From the NCBI GenBank assembly GCA_945868505.1, contig CAMBLO010000009.1, forward strand, positions 1 through 64,000: a DNA stretch of 64,000 bases. The letters are read 5' to 3'. Shown one piece after another: positions 24,184-34,189 of the stretch. Below the pieces are notes generated by a model. It had not been told where the DNA came from. It worked only from the letters and a program-made list of their open reading frames with translations, and did no database searches. This stretch comes from an uncultured Clostridia bacterium. GTDB lineage: Bacteria > Bacillota > Clostridia > Lachnospirales > Anaerotignaceae. The position numbers and the translations under genes were made by a program. The stretch's first letter is position 1, and the number at the start of each line of letters is the position of its first letter.

Positions 24184-25245
24184 TTATCTCACCTCTGTGC
24201 CGCCCCATTCCACAACGGTAAAGCCCTCTCTCTGCAAAGTGGGCAATTCCTGTTCAGGAATGTCCACAGGTTCTTCCAATGCCTTGAATGCCATGAACAC
24301 ACGGAGCATATTGTCAGGTTCAGGGGTGATATTCAGCTTTGCGGATGTGTCATAGTTTTCCCACTGGAAGGAAATCAGGTTGTAGGCGTTATCCTGCATA
24401 TAAGGCAACCAATACACGATAAATTCATTGTATTCTCTGGGGGTCATTCCCATGGCAGAGAGTTTTTCCTGCAGGAATGCAACAATATCTTCCCCTTTCA
24501 CCACAAAGCCCTCGGAAAAGTCCATTTCGCCGTAGCCTTCTCCTTCCCAGAAAAGATAGGAATACTCTCTGCCGTCGGCGTGATTTGTCAAAGTACCGTC
24601 AGGCTGGGCAGTTACCTTCCAGCCATCGTTATAGGAAGGATAGGTTACTGTCAGCTCGCCATCATATTCCAGTTCCACAGAAATGTCTGTAGTTTCTTCG
24701 GGATAGAGATAGATAACGGGTTTTCTGGCTGCCATCGGTGCAGTCAGAATTCTTACCTTCTGCTGGGACTCCAACCAGCTCACATGAAAACCGATGGCAT
24801 TCCCAATATCACGCAGTTTATAATAAGTATATCCATCAATGATATATCCTTCCATTCCTTCATCCGGCATTTCTCCATTCACAAACACCTGTGCATCCGA
24901 AAGGATTGCTTCTTTATCAGCAATATTGACAACAGTTTCTTTTTCATCTTCTGTTCCCGAATATTCTCTTCCCGTTTCCAGATAAATCACATCTTTATCA
25001 GCGTTGTATATAATATCAAATTTAAAACAATCATCACGGCTTTTTTCTGTCATTACCTCCGCCACATCCCGCAGACGCATATAATTATAGCCATTGATGT
25101 TATATCCTTCCATTTTTGCATAATAGTCATCTACAACAATCTTTTGGGCAACATATTTTGCCGTTGCCATTTCCCTTTCCTCAGCAGCATAAGCCGTTGT
25201 CCCCATCATCACCATAGCTAATACCATTGCAAAAAATCGTTTCAT
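24184..25245 (-). CDS. Secreted stalk-domain protein with C-terminal domain (paralogue B)
   Basis: The protein has 353 residues from ATG 25245 behind AGGAGG. The signal peptide (MKRFFAMVLAMVMMG) is nearly identical to that of paralogue A, as is the ribosome binding region. Two stalk repeats follow (YNYMRLRDVAEVM, YTYYKLRDIGNAI). A C-terminal domain of about 150 residues begins RKPVIYLYPEETTDISVELEY and contains YSYLFWEGEG. I have seen the K-P-V-I-Y-L-Y-P start in other clostridial secreted proteins but know no function for it. Tandem duplication with loss or gain of the tail is inferred. Confidence 0.75.
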   Translation of the reverse strand: MKRFFAMVLAMVMMGTTAYAAEEREMATAKYVAQKIVVDDYYAKMEGYNINGYNYMRLRDVAEVMTEKSRDDCFKFDIIYNADKDVIYLETGREYSGTEDEKETVVNIADKEAILSDAQVFVNGEMPDEGMEGYIIDGYTYYKLRDIGNAIGFHVSWLESQQKVRILTAPMAARKPVIYLYPEETTDISVELEYDGELTVTYPSYNDGWKVTAQPDGTLTNHADGREYSYLFWEGEGYGEMDFSEGFVVKGEDIVAFLQEKLSAMGMTPREYNEFIVYWLPYMQDNAYNLISFQWENYDTSAKLNITPEPDNMLRVFMAFKALEEPVDIPEQELPTLQREGFTVVEWGGTEVR

Positions 25246-25387
25246 ACCCTTTTCCTCCTTTTTTCCTGCCAAATGATACCAGAATTTCTTTTCTTCATCA
25301 TAGCATTCCAAGGTTACAGCTCCGTAACAAAGTTCCTAAGAAATTCTTACGATTTCTCCCCTTTCCCCTTGATATAACCGTCCCATT

Positions 25388-26791
25388 TTAATGGATCCCG
25401 GAAGATTTTTTCACACCAAAAACTGCCACCAGCAGTAACACAATGCTTCCCTCCGACATTGCTAAAAAGGTCATATTCAAACCGTGGATAGATGCGTTTT
25501 CTCCGTATGTAACCATAGAATTTTGCGCCACTGCCGTCATAATGCCTACAAAGATGGCAGAACCGATGGCTCCCGAAATCGTTCTCAGGGAAGTCAAGAG
25601 GGCCGTTGCATGGGCCATTGCTTCATAATTCAATTTACTGGTTCCCCATGTGACCAGAGGCATCATCAAACAGCCGATTGCCATACAACGAACAACATTA
25701 TAGAACGAAGCAATCCATACCGAGGTTTCCATACTGATTAAAAACATCCCAATATTGCTGATTACCATACAGAAGGCACCGGTCACGAACAATAGCTTCA
25801 TGCCGACTTTATCATAAATCTTTCCGGCAAAGGGGCTGATGATCGCCATAGCCAAAGAACCCGGCAATGTCACCAATCCGGAAATCGTTGCAGAATACCC
25901 TTTGATCGACTGCACATACAAAGGCATGATGATAGAGGAACCCATCATGACAAAGTAAAGCAGCATACTGCCTATGACACTCAGCATCAATTCTTTATTC
26001 TTTAATATTCTTAACTCAAGAAAAGGCTCTTCCAAATGAAGCTGTCTATATACAAACAGCACCGCCGCAGTACAACCGATCACCAATATGAGCAATACCT
26101 GCGGGCTGACGAAGGGATACGCCCCCATGTTCCCAATGCCTAACGTAATGCCGCCAAAAGCGAATGCGCTGATTACAAAAGACGCCATATCAAACTTTTT
26201 CTGAGCAGTAGGCAATACATTACCAAACACAAAATACGCTGTAATGAAAGCAATTACCATAATTGCAATAGAAATATAAAAAATCATTCTCCAACCAAAT
26301 GCATCAACCAATACGCCCGCTAATGTAGGCGCAATAACCGGTGCCGCCCCCACAGAAAGCCCATACCAGCCCATAATAGCCCCCCGCATCTCCGGTGGAT
26401 AGATTGTCAAAAGAATGACCTGGGCCATCGCAGTCATAATGCCATTGCCGGAAGCCTGAAAGATACGCCCCAGCATCATGATCGGGAAATTGGGCGCAAT
26501 CCCGCAGACAAACAAACCTATGATAAACAATAAGATTGCAGTCAAATAAAGCTTTCTGGTGGGAAAACGGGTAATCAAAAAAGCAGTCAGAGGCATCATG
26601 ATCCCCATTGCCAGAGAATAGGCACTGGTCAGCCACTGACCTGTGGTAACACTGATATGCAGATCCTCTATGATCGGGGGCAATGCAGTCGTTAGGGCTG
26701 TCGCAAGCATGGACGAAGCAATACAGCTGATCAATATATTGATAAATATGAGTATCCGTTTTTTATCTGTGATCTTCTCAACATCATGCAT
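25388..26791 (-). CDS. MFS drug exporter, DHA2 family (14 helices)
   Basis: The 467-residue membrane protein has about 14 hydrophobic segments. Motif A variants are LITRFPTRKLY and FAGKIYDKVGMKL, and motif C-like GLSVGAAPVIAPTLAG is in helix 5. This matches EmrB/LmrB-type proton-coupled exporters. It overlaps the upstream MarR gene by eight bases and should be controlled by it. Substrates are unknown. Confidence 0.9.
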   Translation of the reverse strand: MHDVEKITDKKRILIFINILISCIASSMLATALTTALPPIIEDLHISVTTGQWLTSAYSLAMGIMMPLTAFLITRFPTRKLYLTAILLFIIGLFVCGIAPNFPIMMLGRIFQASGNGIMTAMAQVILLTIYPPEMRGAIMGWYGLSVGAAPVIAPTLAGVLVDAFGWRMIFYISIAIMVIAFITAYFVFGNVLPTAQKKFDMASFVISAFAFGGITLGIGNMGAYPFVSPQVLLILVIGCTAAVLFVYRQLHLEEPFLELRILKNKELMLSVIGSMLLYFVMMGSSIIMPLYVQSIKGYSATISGLVTLPGSLAMAIISPFAGKIYDKVGMKLLFVTGAFCMVISNIGMFLISMETSVWIASFYNVVRCMAIGCLMMPLVTWGTSKLNYEAMAHATALLTSLRTISGAIGSAIFVGIMTAVAQNSMVTYGENASIHGLNMTFLAMSEGSIVLLLVAVFGVKKSSGIH

Positions 26792-27230
26792 GGCTTTCTT
26801 CCTCCATTTCCATATAATGATTCTTGATTTTACTTAAAATGCTGTAAAACTGGTTTTTTTCTTCTTCCGTTAGGGGAGATACCATATTGCAATAGGCATT
26901 CACCCGTAGTTTTTGATATTGAAGTGCCTCTTCATGCCCTTCCTGCGTCAATGAAACCAAGAGGGTTCGCTTGTCTTGTGTCGATGGCATACGCTTTACA
27001 AATCCTTTTTTCTCCAGCTTAAGCAATAATTCGCTTAATGATGTGGAACGGATTTGAAGAATCTCAGCCAATTCTTTCTGGGTGATCGTTCCTGTCTCGT
27101 TCAATGTATAAATGCAGCGATATTGCCCCAGAAAAGGACTGCCATTCCCATTATGGGTTTTTGCAAAATATTTGCTCATCTTCATCACATCGAAAAATAA
27201 TGCTACAATCTCTTCATCTCTAAAACTCAT
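26784..27230 (-). CDS. MarR-family regulator
   Basis: The protein has 148 residues from ATG 27230, chosen because GAAAGGAG lies seven bases before it; other ATGs upstream are too close to that site. The winged helix is at about residues 45-110 (TQKELAEILQIRSTSLSELLLKLEKKGFVKR, then the wing DKRTLLVSLTQEG). Local repression of itself and the exporter, relieved by a ligand, is the standard arrangement. The double palindrome in its promoter supports this. Confidence 0.9.
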   Translation of the reverse strand: MSFRDEEIVALFFDVMKMSKYFAKTHNGNGSPFLGQYRCIYTLNETGTITQKELAEILQIRSTSLSELLLKLEKKGFVKRMPSTQDKRTLLVSLTQEGHEEALQYQKLRVNAYCNMVSPLTEEEKNQFYSILSKIKNHYMEMEEESHA

Positions 27231-27263
27231 CGCCATACTCCTTTCTATCATTCCATAGGCACA

Positions 27264-27313
27264 AATCAAGAGGTACCTCCCAATATTTTAAGGAGGTACC
27301 TCTTGATTGTCAA
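27264..27313 (-). promoter_or_regulatory. Promoter with double palindromic MarR operator
   Basis: On the minus strand TTGACA (27313-27308) and TAAAAT are spaced by 17 bases. The spacer contains AAGAGGTACCTCC and the region just after the -10 contains its inverted copy. Together they form a perfect 17-base inverted repeat (27264-27280 and 27292-27308). Each arm holds the palindrome GAGGTACCTC. A repressor bound there would block polymerase. Confidence 0.8.
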
Positions 27314-27343
27314 GGAAATTCTTCAGATTTCCCGCCTTTCCCC

Positions 27344-27373
27344 TTGACACAGGCGGCTTTTTCGGTTTATGAT
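27344..27373 (+). promoter_or_regulatory. Promoter of the proS leader
   Basis: TTGACA (27344-27349) and TATGAT (27368-27373) with an 18-base spacer, just before the T-box leader. Confidence 0.7.
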
Positions 27374-27384
27374 TATATTCGTGA

Positions 27385-27609
27385 AAAAACAATGACAGGG
27401 AATAGTAAAAAAGCCCCTTGCCCCCAGAAAATAGGCGGTAGATGCGAGCCTTGGCAAGCCTTTTTGAACCTGCCCCTCGAGTTCCGCAGGGAAAATGCGG
27501 CGTAGTTCGGCGTTAACGAGTCCGAGAGGATGATAGCTTTATCATCAATAAGGGTGGCACCGCCGAATGACCTTGGTCCCTTTTGTATGGGGACGAAGGC
27601 TTTTTTTTC
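27385..27609 (+). promoter_or_regulatory. T-box riboswitch leader, proline specifier
   Basis: The T-box core AGGGTGGCACCGCC is at 27551-27564. It is followed by a terminator pairing CCTTGGTCCC with GGGGACGAAGG and eight T (27571-27609). In Stem I the candidate specifier is CCT (27469-27471) in TTGAA-CCT-GCC, a proline codon, which agrees with the downstream prolyl-tRNA synthetase gene. Confidence 0.88.
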
Positions 27610-27615
27610 GCCTTC

Positions 27616-27683
27616 TTGAGGGCTTTGCCCTCAAACTCCCACAAGGAGCTCAGCCCCTGCCAGGGTGTGGGACAGCGTCCCAC
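27616..27683. repeat. Two small perfect hairpins between T-box and proS
   Basis: TTGAGGGC-TTT-GCCCTCAA (27616-27634) and GTGGGAC-AGC-GTCCCAC (27667-27683). Neither has a T-run, so neither is a standard terminator. They resemble the hairpins at 690-923 and 29194-29364. Confidence 0.7.
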
Positions 27684-27713
27684 GGTCTTAGATTTTTTAA
27701 GGAGGAATACAAA

Positions 27714-29150
27714 ATGGCAAAAGAAAAGAAATTTGTAGAATCCATCACCGATATGGAAGTGGATTTTCCCCAGTGGTATACTGACGTTGTAAAAAAAGCT
27801 GACCTGACAGAATATTCCAGCCTGAAGGGCTGCATGATTATCCGTCCCTACGGCTATGCCATCTGGGAACTGATTCAGAAAAACTTGGACGAACGTTTCA
27901 AAGAAACAGGCGTAGAAAACGTTTATATGCCCATGTTCATCCCCGAAAGCCTGCTGCAGAAGGAAAAAGACCATGTAGAAGGCTTTGCGCCCGAAGTAGC
28001 TTGGGTTACTCACGGCGGTGAAAAGAAGCTAGAAGAACGCATCTGCGTTCGCCCCACTTCTGAAACACTGTTCTGCGAACATTACGCAAACATCATCCAG
28101 TCCTACCGTGACCTGCCGAAGCTGTATAACCAGTGGTGTTCCGTTGTTCGTTGGGAAAAAACAACCCGTCCCTTCCTGAGAACCATGGAATTCCTGTGGC
28201 AGGAAGGCCATACAGCCCATGCAACAGCAGAAGAAGCCCAGGAAAGAACCATCCAGATGCTGAACGTATATGCGGATTTCTGCCGTGAAGTACTGGCAAT
28301 CCCCGTAGTCAAAGGCGAAAAAACAGAAAAGGAGCGTTTCGCCGGTGCAGCTCATACATTCACAATCGAATCCCTGATGCACGATGGCAAGGCTCTGCAG
28401 TCCGGTACCAGCCACAACTTTGGTGATGGCTTTGCTCAGGCTTTTGGCATCCAATATACAGATAAAGAAAATAAACTGCAGTATGTTCACCAGACAAGCT
28501 GGGGCATGACAACCCGCCTGATCGGTGCTGTTATCATGGTTCATGGCGACAACAGCGGTCTGGTACTGCCTCCCAGAATCGCTCCTACACAGGTGATTAT
28601 CGTTCCCATCGCTCAGAAAAAAGAAGGCGTACTGGATAAGGCTGCAGAACTGAAAAACAGACTGAACAAGGTTTGCCGTGTGAAACTGGATGATTCCGAT
28701 AAATCCGCTGGCTGGAAATTCTCCGAATATGAAATGAAAGGCGTTCCTATCCGTCTGGAAATCGGCCCCAAGGATATCGAACAGAACCAGTGCGTGCTGG
28801 CAAGAAGAGACACAGGCGAAAAGATCTTCGTTTCTCTGGATGAATTGGAAACAAAGGTGCCCGAACTGCTGGATGAAATTCAGGCAAACCTGTTGAAAAA
28901 GGCAACAGAACATCGTGATTCCAGAACATACACAGCAACAAACATGGAAGAATTCGAAAAGACCATCAACGAAACCCCCGGCTTCATCAAAGCTATGTGG
29001 TGCGGCGATCAGGCTTGTGAAGATGCCATCAAAGAAAAAACAGCAGCAACCAGCAGATGTATTCCCTTTGAACAGGAAGAAATCAGCGATACCTGCGTAT
29101 GCTGCGGCAAAAAAGCAAAACACATGGTATATTGGGGCAGAGCATATTAA
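27714..29150 (+). CDS. proS: Prolyl-tRNA synthetase, archaeal/eukaryotic-like type
   Basis: The 478-residue enzyme starts at ATG 27714 behind AAGGAGG. It is the short class II form without the bacterial editing insertion. Class II motifs are visible in the [18 protein letters not shown] region and in [17 protein letters not shown]. The C-terminal zinc-type region contains [19 protein letters not shown]. It charges tRNA-Pro with proline. Expression is probably limited by the upstream T-box. Confidence 0.95.
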   Translation: MAKEKKFVESITDMEVDFPQWYTDVVKKADLTEYSSLKGCMIIRPYGYAIWELIQKNLDERFKETGVENVYMPMFIPESLLQKEKDHVEGFAPEVAWVTHGGEKKLEERICVRPTSETLFCEHYANIIQSYRDLPKLYNQWCSVVRWEKTTRPFLRTMEFLWQEGHTAHATAEEAQERTIQMLNVYADFCREVLAIPVVKGEKTEKERFAGAAHTFTIESLMHDGKALQSGTSHNFGDGFAQAFGIQYTDKENKLQYVHQTSWGMTTRLIGAVIMVHGDNSGLVLPPRIAPTQVIIVPIAQKKEGVLDKAAELKNRLNKVCRVKLDDSDKSAGWKFSEYEMKGVPIRLEIGPKDIEQNQCVLARRDTGEKIFVSLDELETKVPELLDEIQANLLKKATEHRDSRTYTATNMEEFEKTINETPGFIKAMWCGDQACEDAIKEKTAATSRCIPFEQEEISDTCVCCGKKAKHMVYWGRAY

Positions 29151-29162
29151 TATCCGAACACA

Positions 29163-29192
29163 AAAGAGGCGTGGAAATCCACGCCTCTTTTT
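29163..29192 (+). terminator. Terminator of proS
   Basis: AAAGAGGCGTGG pairs exactly with CCACGCCTCTTT across a four-base loop, followed by further T. Confidence 0.9.
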
Positions 29193-29193
29193 A

Positions 29194-29364
29194 GGGCATC
29201 GACTTTGTCGATGCCCTTCGTCGAAATCAGGATTTCGACGAGTTAAGACAGAGGTATAAACAGATGGGTTCCATCGGCAAAAATGCCTTGAAACCCACTG
29301 TTTTCCTCGTCGAAAATGAATTTCTCCTGCGGATTCCATTTGGGAAACGGGTTCGTTTCCCAAA
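29194..29364. repeat. Cluster of small perfect hairpins
   Basis: GGGCATCGAC-TTT-GTCGATGCCC (29194-29216), CGTCGAAAT-CAGG-ATTTCGACG (29219-29240, GC-closed) and TTTGGGAAACG-GGTT-CGTTTCCCAAA (29339-29364) are perfect inverted repeats with tiny loops and no T-run. At 29403-29430 a degraded version of the proS terminator stem follows, which may end the convergent transporter transcript. Confidence 0.7.
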
Positions 29365-29431
29365 CCCTTCCGCTGTTTAGAAGTCACTTTGTTTCTAATC
29401 TAGAAAGAGGAGTGAAAATCCACGCCTCCTT

Positions 29432-30313
29432 TTATTTTTTCTGCCCTTTCAAGTTAAAGAGCAGCAGCCCCGAAATGATGACTGCGCCGCCAATAAAGGT
29501 TCCCATACCGGGCACCTCCCGCAGCAGCAAAAAGCTCATCAGTGCCGACAACAGCGGAGACAGGAACATAAAATTTGCCACCTCGCTGGTCTTTTCCGCA
29601 TAAGCCATGGCTTTCCCCCAAAGGATACAGCCAACAGCGTTAGAGATGATTGCCAGATACAACAGAGACAGGATGTGCTTCCCCTCCCCCGTTGCCAGCT
29701 CCCGAAAGCCATCTACGGACCAGAAGCACAGCCAAACTGCTGCCCCCAGCATACTGAAACAGGTAATCTGCATGGAGGTATAGCCCATAGCCACCAGCTT
29801 TCTCGTCATGATATTATATCCTGCCCAGGATGCAGCCGAAAGCAGCATCCACAGCATGGCTGCATCAATAGAAAAGGAACCGCCGCTATCCCACAGCAGC
29901 AGAATCACTACCCCTGTGAAAGCAATAAAAATGGCACACCAACTGATGAGATTGATTTTTTCACCATATACCCTTGCTGCGATGATGGCTGTCATGATAG
30001 GCGATGTTGCCACAAGGAGGCTGCAGGTGGCAGAAGGCAAGGTTTGCAGCCCGATATTCATGGCAACCGTATAAATCACATACCCCAACGCCCCAGACAG
30101 GAAAAACAGAGGGATATCTTTTTTCCTTGGCATCTGCATTCCCTGCAGTTTCCCGATAGCCATCATAAAAAAGCCCGCAATAAAGCTGCGGATAAATGCC
30201 AGCGGAACCACTGTGAAATGTTCCTGGGCGATTTTTGTCAAAGGATACGCCGATGCCCAAAGAAATATGGTAAACAAGCTGTATCCGATCACCTTCTTTT
30301 TTTGTGTTGTCAT
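29432..30313 (-). CDS. DMT-superfamily transporter, EamA family (paralogue 1)
   Basis: The protein has 293 residues from ATG 30313, preceded by GGGGAGAAG. Two EamA repeats make about ten membrane helices. The first starts GYSLFTIFLWASAYPLTKIAQEHF and the second contains LWMLLSAASWAGYNIMTRKLVAMGY. Members export amino acids and other metabolites. It is about half identical by eye to the next gene, so the two arose by tandem duplication. It is possibly co-transcribed with paralogue 2. Confidence 0.88.
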   Translation of the reverse strand: MTTQKKKVIGYSLFTIFLWASAYPLTKIAQEHFTVVPLAFIRSFIAGFFMMAIGKLQGMQMPRKKDIPLFFLSGALGYVIYTVAMNIGLQTLPSATCSLLVATSPIMTAIIAARVYGEKINLISWCAIFIAFTGVVILLLWDSGGSFSIDAAMLWMLLSAASWAGYNIMTRKLVAMGYTSMQITCFSMLGAAVWLCFWSVDGFRELATGEGKHILSLLYLAIISNAVGCILWGKAMAYAEKTSEVANFMFLSPLLSALMSFLLLREVPGMGTFIGGAVIISGLLLFNLKGQKK

Positions 30314-30414
30314 ATTATCTCTTCTCCCCTTTTGCATCTTGTCTTTAGACAAGGTACACCTTTTTCCCAAAAAATGCAACAAAAAAGGAGCTATGAAAAC
30401 TCCTTTTAAGCATT

Positions 30415-31284
30415 TTATTTTCCTTTCAGATTAAATACCACGATACTAATGATAATAATGGCACCACCGATAAATGTACCTGCATTGGGAATCTCACTCA
30501 GAATGATAAAGCCCATGATAGTACTCAGCAAAGGGGTCACAAACATAAAATTCGTTACTTCACTGGTACGTTCCGCATAGCTCATAGCCTTCCCCCACAG
30601 GAAATATGCAGTGGCACTGGGAAATGCACCCAGATACAGCAGTGCAATGATATGGCTGGTGCTTGCCCCTGCCAATTGCCGGAAGCCTTCCCCCGCCCAG
30701 AATCCCAAAAGGATGGCACCGCAGATCATACTGTATGTTACGATTTCCAAGGCGTTATAACCCATGGCAGAAAGCCTTCTTGTCATAATGTTGTAGCCGC
30801 AGAATACGATGGATGCACCCAATGTCCAGATCAGACCGACATTGATGGAGAAAACACCTTCCCACAGCAGCAGAATCAATACGCCAATAAAAGCAGAGAT
30901 AATTGCCGCCCAACCGATGGGTTTGATTTTTTCACCATAAAGCCTGGAGGCCACTACTGCAGTCAGAATAGGCGTGACCGCAATGATAATACTGGATGTG
31001 GCAGAGGTCAAGGTCAGAATACCTGTGTTAAAGGTAATCATGTAGCCTGTAAAACCCAGACCGCCGGATACAAAGAACAAAGGAATATGCTTTTTCTGGG
31101 GCAGTCTGATATGGCACAATCTTCCGATAATAATCAGGAAGATTGCCGCTGCGGAACAACGCAGAAAGCCCAGCGGGATCGATGTAAACTGTTCCTGAGC
31201 CACCTTTGTCAGTGGAAATGCCGATGCCCAAAGAAAAACAGTCAAAAAACTCAAACCAAATACTCTTTTCTTATTCGTTGTCAT
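30415..31284 (-). CDS. DMT-superfamily transporter, EamA family (paralogue 2)
   Basis: The protein has 289 residues from ATG 31284 behind GGGAGG. Its architecture is the same as paralogue 1, sharing VFLWASAFPLTKVAQEQF, YNIMTRRLSAMGYNALEI and ERTSEVTNFMFVTPLLS. It has its own promoter at 31406-31434. The gap to paralogue 1 is about 100 bases and shows no strong terminator. The substrate is unknown. Confidence 0.88.
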   Translation of the reverse strand: MTTNKKRVFGLSFLTVFLWASAFPLTKVAQEQFTSIPLGFLRCSAAAIFLIIIGRLCHIRLPQKKHIPLFFVSGGLGFTGYMITFNTGILTLTSATSSIIIAVTPILTAVVASRLYGEKIKPIGWAAIISAFIGVLILLLWEGVFSINVGLIWTLGASIVFCGYNIMTRRLSAMGYNALEIVTYSMICGAILLGFWAGEGFRQLAGASTSHIIALLYLGAFPSATAYFLWGKAMSYAERTSEVTNFMFVTPLLSTIMGFIILSEIPNAGTFIGGAIIIISIVVFNLKGK

Positions 31285-31405
31285 TTGTGTTTCCTCCCAA
31301 AATATGAAGCTTATGATTTCATAGGAAAAAACGGAAAAAAGAATATAGAAAACCACAGACACTGAGCCATAACGTCTGTAGAGATTTCCCTCCGCTTTCA
31401 AATGT

Positions 31406-31434
31406 ATTATAGTAAATGTTTGTAAATAATGCAA
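31406..31434 (-). promoter_or_regulatory. Promoter of the EamA paralogue pair
   Basis: TTGCAT and TATAAT on the minus strand, 17-base spacer, about 120 bases upstream of the start codon of paralogue 2. Confidence 0.7.
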
Positions 31435-31490
31435 TACTTTTGTACGTTATTTTTTACATCCATTCCTTTTTATTCTGAATTTTTTCAAAA

Positions 31491-31546
31491 AACAAGCATC
31501 GTTTTTCAACAAAAATGTTCAAAAGCGATGCTCGTTCAAACCTATG
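31491..31546 (-). terminator. Terminator of the diguanylate cyclase gene
   Basis: On the minus strand AGCATCG pairs with CGATGCT across a long, AT-rich loop, followed by TGTTTTTTG. Confidence 0.65.
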
Positions 31547-31560
31547 TATTTGATTATGAC

Positions 31561-33890
31561 TTAGTCGGACTCTTCCTCAAACAGCCAAATAGCTTCTGCG
31601 TGATCCGGGTCAAACTCTGTAGTTGGATAGATCCGTAAAGCCAGCTTTGTGCCATCCTTCTTCCGATAATTATATTTTATCACATGATGCGACTGGAGCT
31701 GTCGGCAGATGCTGTCGTAGTTCAGAAAATCCAGAAAATCTTTCTGCTCATCCTCTGCCACATACCCATGACTATACACCTGCATAGAAGGCATGAAATG
31801 ATAGTGGTTCTGCTCCAGAATCTGGGAGAAATACGAAGGCTCATAAATCGCACGCACCAAATCAGTTTTCATATCCACGATATAGGCTCCCATAAAACGG
31901 GAGGCAATGATCTCCAAGAAAGTGTCGCTATCCTTTTTCTCTCGCAAAATATGCTCCAGCTTCTGGTTCATAAGCCGTGCCTTGGAAAGGTTGCCTGCTT
32001 GCTGATAATACAGGCGTTTCGCCTCATACATTCTCTTTTCTGCAGTGGCTATCATATTTTTTACATCAAGGGATTCCCTTAACCAGGCCACCCCGATGGA
32101 AACATGATAACCAAAAGAATTCATGCGTTCATTGAAATGTTCAATGCGCTGTTTTACCTCCTCTTCAGAGCAGTTTGCACAAAACGCAACAAATTCGTCG
32201 CCGCCAATCCGGTAGCAGTCCTCCGGCTGGAAATACATTCTTAAGGAATCGCCAATGCAAATCAGCATTGCATCACCAGCGGCATGCCCCAGTGTGTTGT
32301 TCAATTCATGCAGTCCGTTGGCGTCAATATACAGGCAGCAAAGAGAATCTACCGTTTGCGCAGCGTAGCTTTCAAGAGAGCTTTCATAACAGTTTCGATT
32401 CCGAAGACCAGTCAGCGCATCAATCTTGCCCATGCGTTCGATCTGACGATAGAACTTCATATTGCTTTGCGCCATCAAAAAGTTACGGGAAACACACTCC
32501 AACAGGGAGCAGTCGGTCCAACGCCGCTCCATATTGATACAGCCCATAATGCCCGCCAGTTCCCCACTGGAACCAAAAACAGGCGCAAGCATCAGATTGG
32601 TAATCCCCTTTCTCGTCAGCTCTGCTCTTAGCTGCTCGTCTGTAAACTTTTGGATGTCCTCAGAATAAAACAGCAGGCTCTGCCCCGAAGCAAGAATCTG
32701 AAGGGTCTGCAAAAAATTCTGGTCAGTGTCAAAGAACGAATCTCTGTCTATACCAGAAGAAGTAGAGAGAAAAACTTCTTTTACATCATTGCCTTTCAGT
32801 GTAAGGAAAAAGGATATATCCGCCGTCAGCATTTTTGAAACTTTTTGCAGTGCGGTGGTAAACCACGCCGAATCCTTGTGGGCATCAAACAAAGTCTGCT
32901 GCACATCGTACATATAAATCGTCTGTACAAGCTGCTGATTTTTTTGAGCCGTATCTTTGCGCACGCGGGAAAGGACCCACAGAAAATACGCAACAAACGA
33001 AAGAATTTCCACAGCAGCAACGAAAACCAGTACTTTACGAATATGGATCGCATTGGCAAAAACAACGCTTTCCGGCACAGTAAGCTGAACCATCCAACGA
33101 TCGATGCCCACAGGCTTGTAGCAAGAATAAAAATACTCTCCCAATGTATTGGACCAAAAAGCAATATGACCGGATTTTCCCTCCACAAAGTCCATTTTCA
33201 TCTGATAGAAATCATATCCAGGCTTTACCTTTCGGTTTAAGATATCCTCGTCAAAGATATTTCCCAGTTTGTTGTGCCAGGTATCTACCAGGAAATCTCC
33301 TGTTTCTCCATCCGCCACATAGATTTGGGCATTTCCATCAAAAGCGGTAATTGTAATGCTGCTGGCAAAATTAGCCAGATCTACAAAGCCATACAGGAGG
33401 CCGAGCATCTGCCCATTTTTTTCTACAGGCACTGCCTGATAAAAAATCTTTTTTTCACTGCCATTCGGTACATCTATAACACCGGAGATGTAAGGAGCTT
33501 TGAGAATTTCCGTATTATACTCAAATATGTTTTCGAGGGTATCTTCTTCATCGGTGCCCAGTATCAGACGATTGTCTGGCAACAGCAGACCGACTGCAGA
33601 AATTGTCTTACGCTGGCGAAAGGAAGAAAGATGAGACTTTACGGTTTCAGAATCCTGAGACTCATGCTGAGCCAACAGATCCGCAATGACCTCCAACTGC
33701 TCTCTGTCATCCTCCACGCGGATACGAATTGTATCAGCTACCTGATCAGTGGCATCGTCTAACGTATTAAAACAGGAAACCGTTGTCATACGAGTAACCT
33801 GAAAAGAGGCAAAAGTAAAGGTAACACAGATGAGACAGATCAGGAGTAGTGTAGCAATAATATTTTTTCAAATAATTTTCTGATATTCAT
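31561..33890 (-). pseudogene. Membrane diguanylate cyclase (GGDEF), N-terminus out of frame by one base
   Basis: The frame intact from 33789 gives 742 residues: an extracellular dCache-like sensor, a membrane helix (VLVFVAAVEILSFVAYFLWVL), a GAF-like region and a GGDEF domain with intact RIGGDEFVAF, then a PAS-like tail. It makes cyclic di-GMP. No good start lies at 33789. An ATG at 33890 encodes MNIRKLFEK. One extra A in the six-A run (33868-33863, minus strand) would join it to IIATLLLICLICVTFTFASF, a perfect first membrane helix, giving 776 residues. This could be a sequencing error, a real mutation, phase variation or slippage. The domain core is undamaged. Confidence 0.75.
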
Positions 33891-34137
33891 AAACTCCCCA
33901 TCCTTTATCAAAATAGAGCGGAAAGCGAAAGGATGTCACAGTTCACTCCAGCAACACCCGGAAATTCGGAAAAACAAGAGCATAAAGTATATTTATATAT
34001 TATATATCAAAAAGGAGAATTGTTCAAGGAAAGGGAACCAAGAATCCGAGGGATGTCTGAGAAGTTTTGCAAACATCCATCTTACAGGCAAAATAGAAAT
34101 CCCCTCAGCAAACAGAAAAAAACGCACTCCCGGTGCA

Positions 34138-34180
34138 TAAAAAAATCCCTAAGGCATTTTCTTCGCCTTAGGGGTCTTTT
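34138..34180 (-). terminator. Terminator of tRNA-Thr
   Basis: CCCTAAGGC pairs exactly with GCCTTAGGG across nine bases, followed by seven T on the minus strand, about ten bases after the tRNA. Confidence 0.88.
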
Positions 34181-34189
34181 CTGCAATGA

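Noticed and set aside
33900-34135. Possible cyclic di-GMP riboswitch upstream of the GGDEF gene
   Set aside because: No conserved riboswitch core could be found by eye in either strand.
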